DNA of 34,780 bases from Candidatus Eiseniibacteriota bacterium (lineage in GTDB: Bacteria; Eisenbacteria; RBG-16-71-46; SZUA-252). A program made the translations under genes and the position numbers. Under the pieces are notes generated by a model that had not been told where the DNA came from, searched no databases, and worked only from the letters and a program-made list of their open reading frames with translations. Every line of letters starts with the position of its first letter. The first letter of the stretch is position 1. Location: the NCBI GenBank assembly GCA_003235575.1, contig QJVW01000128.1:1-34780 (forward strand), written 5' to 3'. Below, piece after piece: positions 23,743-30,998 of the stretch.

Positions 23743-24522
23743 CTAGGTTTCCTTGTACAGCAACGGCTCCAGGCGTTCGCGCAGTTCCTCGTGCGACGCG
23801 ACGGCGAGGCGGGGCTTGATCGTTCCCCGGTGCGCCGGATCGCCCGCGTTCGGAATCAAGGTGAGGTGGATCGAGTAGAGACCCAGCCGATTGGCGCCGT
23901 CGATGTCGTGGAACAGCGAGTCGCCGATCATCGCCACCGATTCCGCCGGGAGCGACCAGGCGGCCAGCGCCGCGCGAAACGCTTCCGCGCGCGGCTTCCG
24001 CACGCCGATGTCCGCCGACACGACGAACGGATCGAAGTAGCGCCGCATCTTGACGCGCTTCGCGACGCGCGCGACGTAGGGCCCGTCCGTGGCGTTCGAG
24101 AGGACCGCGAGCGGGATGCCGCGTTTGCGCAGGAACGCCAGCGTCTTCACCGCGCCCGGCAGCGCGACGATGCAGCCCTCCTCGTACGCGAAGTAGGCGC
24201 GAAGGGCCGCCTTGAGGGCCGCCATCCCCGGCACGCGGATGCCTGCGTCGTCCAGCGCCTCCGCCAGCGACGTCGTGGCGTCGATCTCGCGCCCCGTCTG
24301 GTCGGCCGTGAGCCGGTTCCGCTCGCGGATGTCCATCAGACGCGCGACGAATTCCTCGCCGGCCTCCTCCGGCGGCAGAATCCCCTTCTGCGCCAGGTGC
24401 CGCGCCAGGCGTTCCGTGCAGGGCCTGGCCACGACGTCCGCGTAGTCGGTTCGCGTGGAGGTCATGCTCGGATCGAGTCCGATGAGTGTGTTGCCGAAAT
24501 CGAAGATCGCTGCTCGGAGCAC
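23743..24522 (-). CDS. HAD-superfamily hydrolase with variant motif I
   Basis: 259 residues. Motif I is FDFGNTLIG: the nucleophile Asp8 is present, but the usual acid/base Asp two residues on is Gly10. Motif II is LSNATDG, motif III has the Lys in VRKPRAEAF, and motif IV is MIGDSLFHDIDGA with both acidic residues. A helical C1-type cap covers about residues 20-110. It is probably a subfamily IA phosphatase-like protein; the Gly variant, known in some HAD groups, may lower or change activity. Substrate unknown. A GTG start at 24522 gives the usual short lead into motif I; the longer frame upstream runs antisense through panE and is rejected. It is probably cotranscribed with the YifB gene. Confidence 0.85.
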   Translation of the reverse strand: MLRAAIFDFGNTLIGLDPSMTSTRTDYADVVARPCTERLARHLAQKGILPPEEAGEEFVARLMDIRERNRLTADQTGREIDATTSLAEALDDAGIRVPGMAALKAALRAYFAYEEGCIVALPGAVKTLAFLRKRGIPLAVLSNATDGPYVARVAKRVKMRRYFDPFVVSADIGVRKPRAEAFRAALAAWSLPAESVAMIGDSLFHDIDGANRLGLYSIHLTLIPNAGDPAHRGTIKPRLAVASHEELRERLEPLLYKET

Positions 24523-24575
24523 GGGAACGCTCGTTCGGGGTATGATCGGCGGGAGACCGAAGGGACGTGCGTGAA

Positions 24576-24605
24576 ACTCTAGGGCGCGCGCCCGCCGGGG
24601 GTCAA
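24576..24605 (-). promoter_or_regulatory. Promoter for the HAD-YifB pair
   Basis: Minus strand TTGACC (24600-24605), 18 bp, TAGAGT (24576-24581), about 55 nt before the GTG at 24522. It lies in the 97-bp gap between divergent genes. On the plus strand a TATGAT at 24541-24546 could serve panE, but no -35 element is seen for it. Confidence 0.45.
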
Positions 24606-24619
24606 GCGCGGAGGCGTGC

Positions 24620-25513
24620 GTGGGATCGGATGCGGGAGTCGCGATCGTCGGGGCCGGTGCGCTGGGAACGCTGCTCGCATCGCGTCTCGCGCGCGGCGGC
24701 GGCGCGGTGCGCGTCCTCGCGCGGCGGCGGGACCGGGCCCTGGCGCTTCGTCGCGAGGCGCCCGACGCCGTGACGACCGCGGAACCCACCGATCTCCTTC
24801 CCGCGGCCCTTGTCGTTCTCTGCGTCAAATCCCACGACACCGCGGATGCCGCGCGCCGGATCGCCGCGGCGCTGGCCGCGAATCCCGCGCCGGTCGTGTC
24901 GCTGCAGAACGGCTGGGGCCACATGGACGTGCTCGCGGCCTCCTTGCCTCCGGTTCCCTTGGTCGCGGGGACGACGACGCTCGGCGCCTATTGGGACGAG
25001 GCGGGCCGCTACCACGTCTCCCTCGCGGGCGTGACGGTGTTCGCCGCCTGGAGCGAGGGCGGCGAGCGGCACGCCGCCGACGCCGCGGCGCGCTTTCAGG
25101 CCGCCGGGCTGACCGCGACGATCGCCGGCGACGCGCGCGATCTCCTCTGGCGGAAGCTGGTGCTGAACACGGCGGTGAATCCGATCACCGCCGTTCGCGG
25201 CGTTCCGAACGGCGCGGTCCGAACGACGCCCGATCTCTGGTCGCTTTCCCTGGCCGCGGCGCGCGAGGCCGTGGCGGTCGGCGCCGCGCGAGGACACCTG
25301 CGGGCCGCGTACGACCCCGAACCCGAGCTGGAGCGACTCCTTCGCGATACGGCGGAGAACAGGTCCTCGATGGCGCAGGACGTGGCGCGGGGGCGGCGCA
25401 CCGAGAGCGACGCGATCGTCGGGAGCGTCCTCCGCGAAGGCGCCGCGGCCGGCGTGGAGACGCCGGTCATCGCGTCGCTTGCGACGCTTCTCGCGGGAAT
25501 CGAGACGCGCTAG
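24620..25513 (+). CDS. panE: 2-dehydropantoate 2-reductase (ketopantoate reductase)
   Basis: 297 residues, normal length for PanE/ApbA. The NADP-binding Rossmann motif is AIVGAGALGTLLASRL. The substrate domain has the catalytic Lys in LLWRKLVLNTAVNPITAV and the C-terminal signature SSMAQDVARGRRTESDAIVG. It reduces 2-dehydropantoate to pantoate in pantothenate and CoA synthesis. The GTG start at 24620 is preceded by GGAGG at a 5-nt spacing. It is divergent from the HAD gene and convergent with the LeuB-like gene, with which it shares a CTAG stop overlap. Family members can act on other 2-oxoacids, so the substrate is inferred. Confidence 0.93.
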   Translation: MGSDAGVAIVGAGALGTLLASRLARGGGAVRVLARRRDRALALRREAPDAVTTAEPTDLLPAALVVLCVKSHDTADAARRIAAALAANPAPVVSLQNGWGHMDVLAASLPPVPLVAGTTTLGAYWDEAGRYHVSLAGVTVFAAWSEGGERHAADAAARFQAAGLTATIAGDARDLLWRKLVLNTAVNPITAVRGVPNGAVRTTPDLWSLSLAAAREAVAVGAARGHLRAAYDPEPELERLLRDTAENRSSMAQDVARGRRTESDAIVGSVLREGAAAGVETPVIASLATLLAGIETR

Positions 25514-26598
25514 GAGGCGGCCGGCGCGTTGGCCGCCATGCGCCGCATCGCCTCTCGAATCAGCGTTCCCTGCTGCGTCGTCGAGACGCCGGAGTCGGTG
25601 CCGATGGAACGAAGCCGGCCCGACACGAAGAGATCCTCGACGGCGGCGCCGATCGCGGCGGCCGCGGCCGGCTGGCCCACGTGCTCCAGAAGCATCTGCC
25701 CCGCGAGCACCGCGCCGATCGGCGAGGCGACGTTGCGGCCCGCGTGCTTGGGCGCGGAACCGTGGATCGGCTCGAACATCGAAGCCTTTCCGGGGTGGAT
25801 GTTCCCCGACGCTGCCACGCCCATGCCGCCCTGAATGGCGGCGCCGAGATCGGTGAAGATGTCCCCGAACATGTTCGAGACGACGACGGTGTCGAACGAC
25901 TCCGGATTCTTGACCAGCCACATGCAGGCCGCGTCGATGTAGGCGTGGTCCCGCGTGACGTCCGGGTATTCCCCGCCCACTTCCTCGAAGACGCGGGTCC
26001 AGAGATCCATGGCGCCCACGGCGTTCGCCTTGTCGACCAGCGTCAGCTTCTTGTCCTTCGCGCGGCGCCGGCAAAGGTCGAAGGAGTAGCGCACCACCCG
26101 TTCGACGCCCTTCCGCGTGAAGATCATCTCCTGCATGGCCACTTCGTCCGCGGTTCCCTTCTTGAGAAAGCCGCCGATCCCCGCGTAGACGTCCTCGGTG
26201 TTCTCGCGGACGACGATCAGGTCGATGTCCCGCGGCCCCTTCCCCTTCAACGGGCAGAGGTGCTCCGCGAAGAGGCGGATCGGTCGCAGATTGACGTAGA
26301 GGTCGAGGCCGAAGCGGATGCCGGAGATGATGGCGCGCTCCAGGACTCCCACCGGTAGCCGCGGATCCCCGATGGCGCCGAGGAGGATCGCGTCGTGCCC
26401 CTTCATCTCCTCGAGCGCGCTCGCCGGGAGCGCTTCCTTCGTCTTCAGATAATGCTCGGCGCCGAAGGGGTAGTCGGTCCACGCGACGGCGAAGCCGAAG
26501 ATCTCGGCCGCGAGCTCGATCGTCTCGCGCGCCTCCCGTGTTACTTCGGGTCCGATTCCGTCGCCGCCCAGAACGGCGACACGATAGCGATTAGCCAA
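25510..26598 (-). CDS. leuB: 3-isopropylmalate / isocitrate-family dehydrogenase (LeuB-like)
   Basis: 362 residues of the beta-decarboxylating dehydrogenase family. Seen are [13 protein letters not shown] near the start, the substrate loop [20 protein letters not shown] followed by [17 protein letters not shown], the Asp/Lys catalytic region [21 protein letters not shown] with metal-binding Asps, and [12 protein letters not shown] in the NAD site. Because a LeuA-like synthase precedes it, 3-isopropylmalate oxidation in leucine synthesis is the best guess; the RENTE form also occurs in isocitrate and homoisocitrate enzymes. I prefer a TTG start at 26598, which has GAGGTG 6 nt upstream and overlaps the previous gene by 8 bp. 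A GTG at 26628 would add ten residues and lacks an SD. LeuCD are not in this window. Confidence 0.88.
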   Translation of the reverse strand: MANRYRVAVLGGDGIGPEVTREARETIELAAEIFGFAVAWTDYPFGAEHYLKTKEALPASALEEMKGHDAILLGAIGDPRLPVGVLERAIISGIRFGLDLYVNLRPIRLFAEHLCPLKGKGPRDIDLIVVRENTEDVYAGIGGFLKKGTADEVAMQEMIFTRKGVERVVRYSFDLCRRRAKDKKLTLVDKANAVGAMDLWTRVFEEVGGEYPDVTRDHAYIDAACMWLVKNPESFDTVVVSNMFGDIFTDLGAAIQGGMGVAASGNIHPGKASMFEPIHGSAPKHAGRNVASPIGAVLAGQMLLEHVGQPAAAAAIGAAVEDLFVSGRLRSIGTDSGVSTTQQGTLIREAMRRMAANAPAAS

Positions 26599-27850
26599 CG
26601 GAGGCACCTCGTCGCGCCCGGTAGTCACGGACCGCCGCCTCGAGCTCCTCGTCGGTCAGGGTCGTCTCCCGGGTCTTGGCGAGCCGGAAGATGTGTTCCA
26701 CGAGCGGGCGCTCCGGCTCGTAGCCATGCGTGGTCAACCAGTAGATGACGTTCGATTCGCCCGACATCGGGCCGACGTCGATGATCTGCTTCAGTCCGAG
26801 AAGCCCCGCCGGGACGCTCGAGTAGACGCGGTCCGCCAGCCAGGCGTCCCCCTTCTTCACGGCCTTGATCACCGCCGCGGCGTGAACACCGGTGGCGGTC
26901 CGGAAGGCGTCGCGTCCGATGGCGGGATAGTTGTACGGCAGCGGCACCTTGCAGGTCCGCGACACGAGCTCGGCGTAGGCGGGCAGCGGCCGCAGGTCGG
27001 CGTCGAGCCACCCGAGCAGTTTCAAGTTGATGAGAATGAGATCGAGCGGCGCATTTCCCACGCGTTCGCCGATTCCGAGCATCGTGCCGTGCACGCGGTC
27101 GGCCCCCGCCAGGATGGCCGCCAAGGCGTTCGCGACGGCGAGGTCGCGATCGCGATGGCCGTGCCAGTCGACGCCCACCGCTTCGCCGGTGGCGTCCACC
27201 ACCTCGCGGATGAACCGGACCACGCGGGCGGCGCCCTCGGGCGTCGCGTGTCCCACCGTGTCGGAGACGCAGACGCGTCGCGCGCCGCACCGGACGGCCG
27301 CGGTGTAGAGCTTCCGCAAGATCTCGGGACGGGCGCGCGTCGTGTCCTCGGTGACGTACATGACCGGCACGCCGTTCTTCTCGGCGTACGTCACCGCCTC
27401 CTCCGTGGTGCGGAGGAGCCGGTCCAGATCCCAATCCTCGGCGTACTGGCGAATCGGGCTCGACCCGATGAACGTCGCGGCTTCGATGCGCAGGCCGCTC
27501 TTCTGCGTCAGCTCGATGATGGGATCGATGTCCGCCTTGTGCGTGCGGGCCGCGCAGTAGGGCTCGATCTTCAGCTTCGCGGAGACGATCTCGCGCGCCA
27601 GCGCCAGCGCCGCCTCCTGCGCCCGCGGGCCGGCGCCCGGAAGGCCGATGTCGTTTCCGTGCACGCCGATCTCGGCCTGGTAGTGGAGCGCGCGGATCTT
27701 GTCCTCGATCGAGGGATCGGTGACCGTCGGCGACTGAAGTCCGTCGCGCAGCGTCTCGTCCACCACCTGCACCGCGCGCGGCGGCACGGCCGGCGGCTCG
27801 TCCCCGACGTTCCAGTCGTAGATGAGGTCGCGTTCGTTCTCGTGGCTCAT
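26591..27850 (-). CDS. 2-isopropylmalate synthase/homocitrate synthase-family enzyme lacking the LeuA regulatory domain
   Basis: 419 residues. A DRE-TIM (HMGL-like) barrel opens with VVDETLRDGLQSP (catalytic Arg, metal-binding Asp). The metal His pair is in VDWHGHRDRDLAVANALAA, and HGTMLGIGERVGNAPLDL is the usual GERxGN loop. It condenses acetyl-CoA with a 2-oxoacid. Classical LeuA enzymes carry an extra ~130-residue LeuA-dimer domain for leucine feedback; this protein ends after a short helical region, so feedback control of that type is not expected. The substrate could be 2-oxoisovalerate, pyruvate (citramalate) or 2-oxoglutarate. The ATG at 27850 overlaps the thiolase stop as ATGA, and the 3' end overlaps the LeuB-like gene, so the three are translationally coupled. 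Confidence 0.85.
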   Translation of the reverse strand: MSHENERDLIYDWNVGDEPPAVPPRAVQVVDETLRDGLQSPTVTDPSIEDKIRALHYQAEIGVHGNDIGLPGAGPRAQEAALALAREIVSAKLKIEPYCAARTHKADIDPIIELTQKSGLRIEAATFIGSSPIRQYAEDWDLDRLLRTTEEAVTYAEKNGVPVMYVTEDTTRARPEILRKLYTAAVRCGARRVCVSDTVGHATPEGAARVVRFIREVVDATGEAVGVDWHGHRDRDLAVANALAAILAGADRVHGTMLGIGERVGNAPLDLILINLKLLGWLDADLRPLPAYAELVSRTCKVPLPYNYPAIGRDAFRTATGVHAAAVIKAVKKGDAWLADRVYSSVPAGLLGLKQIIDVGPMSGESNVIYWLTTHGYEPERPLVEHIFRLAKTRETTLTDEELEAAVRDYRARRGASVG

Positions 27851-29067
27851 GCCGGATAGGCCTCCACGACGAGCGCGATCCCCTGTCCGCCGCCGATGCA
27901 TGCGGAGGCCACGCCCCAGCGCTTCTTCCGACGGCGCAGTTCGTGGAGCAGCGTCAGGACCAGCCGCGCGCCGGTCGCGCCGAGCGGATGCCCCACCGCG
28001 ATCGCCCCGCCGTTCACGTTCGTCTTCTCGCGCGGGTTGCCCAGCTCCTTTTCCACCGCCAGGTACTGACCCGCGAACGCCTCGTTGATCTCGAACAAGT
28101 CGACGTCGTCGAGCGATAGCCCCGCGCGCTTCAACGCGCCGCGCACCGCCGGGACGGGGCCGATGCCCATCGTGTCGGGGTCGACGCCGGTCACCGACCA
28201 CGCGGCGATCCGTCCCATCGGGGAGAGATCGCGCTTCTCGGCGTGCGCTTCGGTCGTCACCACCATCGCGGCCGCGCCGTCGACGATCCCGCTCGCGTTC
28301 CCGGCCGTCACGAAGGAGTCCTTGCCGAACGCCGGCTTCAGGGCGGCGAGCTTCTCCAGCGTCGCGCCCTCGAAGCAGTGGTCGTCCTTCTCGACGACGC
28401 GCCCGCCCCGACCGGGCAGCGTGACGGGAACGATCTCCTCGGCCAGCACGCCGGTATCGATGGCGCGCCGTCCCTCCGAGATCGAGCGAAACGCGTACGC
28501 GTCCTGCGCCTCGCGCGTGATGCCGTGCCGCCGGGCCAGGTTGTCCGACGTCTGCGCCATGAACAGGCCGCAGTAGGAATCCCGCAGCGCGACGAACAGG
28601 GAGTCCTCGAACCCGTCCGTCTGGCCGAAGCGCAGGCCCGACCGCGCGCCGCGCAGGGAGAAGGGGGCCTGGCTCAGGTTCTCCATGCCGCCCGCCAGCA
28701 CGAAGTTCGCCTCGTCCAGCATGCAGAGGTGCGCGGCGGTCACCAGCGCCTGGATGCCCGAGCCGCAGAGCCGGTTCACGGTGAGCGCGGGTACGGGGAC
28801 CGGAACCCCCGCGTGCAGCGCGACGTGCCGCGCTCCGTAGATCGCGTCGCCGCTCGTCTGCATCGCGTTCCCCATGACGACGTGATCGAAGATGTCGGCG
28901 GGCACGTTGCTCCGCTCCATCGCCGCTTTCGCCGCGATGGCGCCGAGCTCGATGGCCGAAACGTCCTTCAGGGCGCCGCCGGGTTTTCCGTCGCCCGCCC
29001 TACCGCCGACCCACTCCGCCATCGGCGTGCGGGCTCCATTCACGATGACCACGGAGGCTCGATTCAT
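27847..29067 (-). CDS. Acetyl-CoA acetyltransferase (thiolase)
   Basis: 406 residues with the complete thiolase active site: nucleophile Cys101 in [26 protein letters not shown], His360 in [11 protein letters not shown] and Cys390 in [10 protein letters not shown]. It condenses two acetyl-CoA to acetoacetyl-CoA or runs in reverse for fatty-acid breakdown. The [15 protein letters not shown] loop is compatible with biosynthetic-type thiolases, though chain-length specificity cannot be fixed. It lies 12 bp after the 3-hydroxyacyl-CoA dehydrogenase gene and overlaps the LeuA-like gene (ATGA). The start is the ATG at 29067, giving the standard N-terminal [10 protein letters not shown] strand. Confidence 0.95.
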   Translation of the reverse strand: MNRASVVIVNGARTPMAEWVGGRAGDGKPGGALKDVSAIELGAIAAKAAMERSNVPADIFDHVVMGNAMQTSGDAIYGARHVALHAGVPVPVPALTVNRLCGSGIQALVTAAHLCMLDEANFVLAGGMENLSQAPFSLRGARSGLRFGQTDGFEDSLFVALRDSYCGLFMAQTSDNLARRHGITREAQDAYAFRSISEGRRAIDTGVLAEEIVPVTLPGRGGRVVEKDDHCFEGATLEKLAALKPAFGKDSFVTAGNASGIVDGAAAMVVTTEAHAEKRDLSPMGRIAAWSVTGVDPDTMGIGPVPAVRGALKRAGLSLDDVDLFEINEAFAGQYLAVEKELGNPREKTNVNGGAIAVGHPLGATGARLVLTLLHELRRRKKRWGVASACIGGGQGIALVVEAYPA

Positions 29068-29079
29068 GTCAGGACCGTC

Positions 29080-29940
29080 CTAGCTGGCGGAATAGTCGTA
29101 GAAGCCGCGGCCCGACTTGCGGCCAAGATGGCCGGCCAGGAACATGAGCTTCAAGAGGGGCGGCGGCGCGAAGCGCGCCTCCCGGAATTCATCGAACATG
29201 ATGTTCGCGATGGAGTATGTGGTGTCCAGGCCGACGAAGTCGAGGAGCGTCAGCGGTCCCATGGGATGGCCGCAACCCAGCTTCATGCCGGCGTCGATGT
29301 CCTCCTTGGTCGCGAGCCCCGCCTCGTAGACGCGGATCGCGTCGAGGATGTACGGGATCAGCAGGCGGTTCACCACGAACCCGGGCGCATCCTTCGTGAC
29401 GACCGCGGTCTTGCCGAGCGCGTCGACGTATCCCTTCGCCCGTTCGAACGTCGCGTCGTTCGTGGGAAGCGCGCGAACGATCTCCACGAGCTTCATCAAC
29501 GGAACCGGGTTGAAGAAGTGGAGCCCCACGACGCGCTCCGGCTTGGCGGCGTACGCGGCGATCTCGGTCACGGAAAGCGACGACGTATTCGTCGCGAGAA
29601 CGGCGTCGGGCGCGCACACGCGGTCCAGCGTGGAGAACACCTCCCGTTTCACCGCGATGTCCTCGGTCACGGCCTCGACCACGAGATCGCGATCGGCGAG
29701 ATCCTCGAGCCGGAGCGTGCCGGAGATGTTCGCGAGCGTCGCGTCGCGAACGTCCGCTGGAATCTTTCCCTTCTCGACGCCGCCGTCGAGGAACTTCTTG
29801 ATGCGCCCGAGCCCCTTGTCCAACAGGCCCTGGTTCGCCTCGTGCACGATTGTCTTCAGGCCGGCCTGCGCGCTCACCTGCGCGATCCCCGAGCCCATGA
29901 GGCCGCAGCCGACGACGCCGACCGTCTTCACCCCTGCCAT
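29080..29940 (-). CDS. 3-hydroxybutyryl-CoA dehydrogenase
   Basis: 286 residues, the size of stand-alone Hbd/PaaH enzymes. The NAD motif is GVVGCGLMGSGIA at about 8-20. The catalytic His141 is in VVGLHFFNPVPLMKLVE, and further family motifs are TNTSSLSVTEIA, DAPGFVVNRLL and LGCGHPMGPLTLLDFVGLD. It interconverts acetoacetyl-CoA and 3-hydroxybutyryl-CoA. The ATG at 29940 has GGAAGGA about 6 nt upstream; an in-frame ATG 29 codons earlier adds an Arg-rich stretch and is rejected. It sits between the crotonase (156-bp gap with no gene or clear signal) and the thiolase (12 bp). Confidence 0.95.
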   Translation of the reverse strand: MAGVKTVGVVGCGLMGSGIAQVSAQAGLKTIVHEANQGLLDKGLGRIKKFLDGGVEKGKIPADVRDATLANISGTLRLEDLADRDLVVEAVTEDIAVKREVFSTLDRVCAPDAVLATNTSSLSVTEIAAYAAKPERVVGLHFFNPVPLMKLVEIVRALPTNDATFERAKGYVDALGKTAVVTKDAPGFVVNRLLIPYILDAIRVYEAGLATKEDIDAGMKLGCGHPMGPLTLLDFVGLDTTYSIANIMFDEFREARFAPPPLLKLMFLAGHLGRKSGRGFYDYSAS

Positions 29941-30096
29941 GGCTGTCCTTCCTTCCGGTTGCGGCCGGCGCGGCCCGTCACGATCAGCCGCCGGCGCCGT
30001 CCCGCGTCGATTCCAGCGCCGGATCAAGCCCCCCGCTGACGCAGCGCGTGGCGAGCCCCAGGCGCGCGGCGGCGGCGACGCGCTCCGAGGCGATGG

Positions 30097-30879
30097 TCAC
30101 TTGCCGGTGAACGCCGCCTTCCGCTTCTCCAGGAACGCCTTCATCCCCTCGCGCATGTCCTCGGTGGCCGCGAGGAGCCCGAACGCCACCGATTCCTGCG
30201 CCTGGCCGTGGTCCAGATCGGTTTCCAGCCCGCGGATGGCGGTGTTCAGGGCGAACCGGACGGCGATCGGCCCCTTCGCGAGGATCTCGTTCGCCACCTT
30301 CTCGGCGTGCGCCAGGAGATCCGCCTGCGGCACGACCGCGTTCACGATGCCCAGTCGGTACGCTTCCGCGGCGTCGACCATCCGGCCGCTGCAGATCAGC
30401 TCCAGCGCGCGGCCGAGGCCGATCAGCCGGGGCAGGCGCTGCGTGCCGCCGTAGCCGGGAATGATGCCCAGGCCCACCTCGGGCAAGCCGAGCTTGGCGT
30501 TGTCCGAGGCGAAGCGCATGTGGCAGGCGAGCGCCAATTCGCAGCCGCCGCCCAGCGCGAAGCCGTTCACCGCGGCGATCACGGGCTTGCCGAGGTTTTC
30601 GATCCGGGCGAACGCGGTTTGGCCCAGTCGCGACGAGGCCTCGCCGCCCAGCGCCGACATCTTCGCCAACTCGTTGATGTCCGCGCCCGCGACGAACGCT
30701 TTCTCTCCGGCGCCGGTGAGAATGACCGCGCCCACGTCGGGGGCGTGCTCGAACGACGCGAACGCCGCGTCGATCTCTCGGATCGTGGCCTCGTTGAGGG
30801 CGTTCAAGACCTTGGGTCGGTTCACGGTGACGCGCGCGATCCCGCCGCTCGTTTCAACGATTAGATTTTCGTAGGTCAT
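30097..30879 (-). CDS. Enoyl-CoA hydratase (crotonase family)
   Basis: 260 residues, typical length. It starts with VTVNRPKVLNALN, the oxyanion-hole segment is KAFVAGADINEL, and the catalytic glutamates are Glu114 (GGCELA) and Glu134 (LPEVGLG), both present, which supports true hydratase activity. GYGGTQRLPRLIG and the C-terminal EGMKAFLEKRKAAFTGK complete the family pattern. It hydrates crotonyl-CoA and similar enoyl-CoAs. With the following dehydrogenase and thiolase it forms a full beta-oxidation or butanoyl set, apart from an acyl-CoA dehydrogenase, which is not in the window. Confidence 0.95.
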   Translation of the reverse strand: MTYENLIVETSGGIARVTVNRPKVLNALNEATIREIDAAFASFEHAPDVGAVILTGAGEKAFVAGADINELAKMSALGGEASSRLGQTAFARIENLGKPVIAAVNGFALGGGCELALACHMRFASDNAKLGLPEVGLGIIPGYGGTQRLPRLIGLGRALELICSGRMVDAAEAYRLGIVNAVVPQADLLAHAEKVANEILAKGPIAVRFALNTAIRGLETDLDHGQAQESVAFGLLAATEDMREGMKAFLEKRKAAFTGK

Positions 30880-30909
30880 TGCACCACTGAGAGTTAGAGG
30901 GGAAGCGAG

Positions 30910-30937
30910 GGGCGCCCGGAGTGGACTCCGGACGCCC
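30910..30937 (-). terminator. Hairpin after the TonB-dependent receptor gene
   Basis: A 13-bp stem with one mismatch, 30910-30922 paired with 30925-30937, with a 2-nt apex. On the minus strand a pyrimidine-rich CTCGCTTCCCCTCTAACTC follows. It separates the receptor gene from the crotonase gene. Confidence 0.55.
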
Positions 30938-30998
30938 GGTAGCCGTCGGCTAGGAAATCATCCTGCACGGTCTAGGTCAAGGGTCTGAAGGGCGTACG

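Noticed and set aside
28243-30039. A 598-codon plus-strand open frame
   Set aside because: It lies opposite the thiolase and dehydrogenase genes, which have complete active sites; the antisense product shows no recognisable motif.
29941-30096. Non-coding RNA or small gene in the 156-bp gap between crotonase and dehydrogenase genes
   Set aside because: Only imperfect GC-rich inverted repeats are seen, with no promoter, terminator or ORF with a ribosome site.
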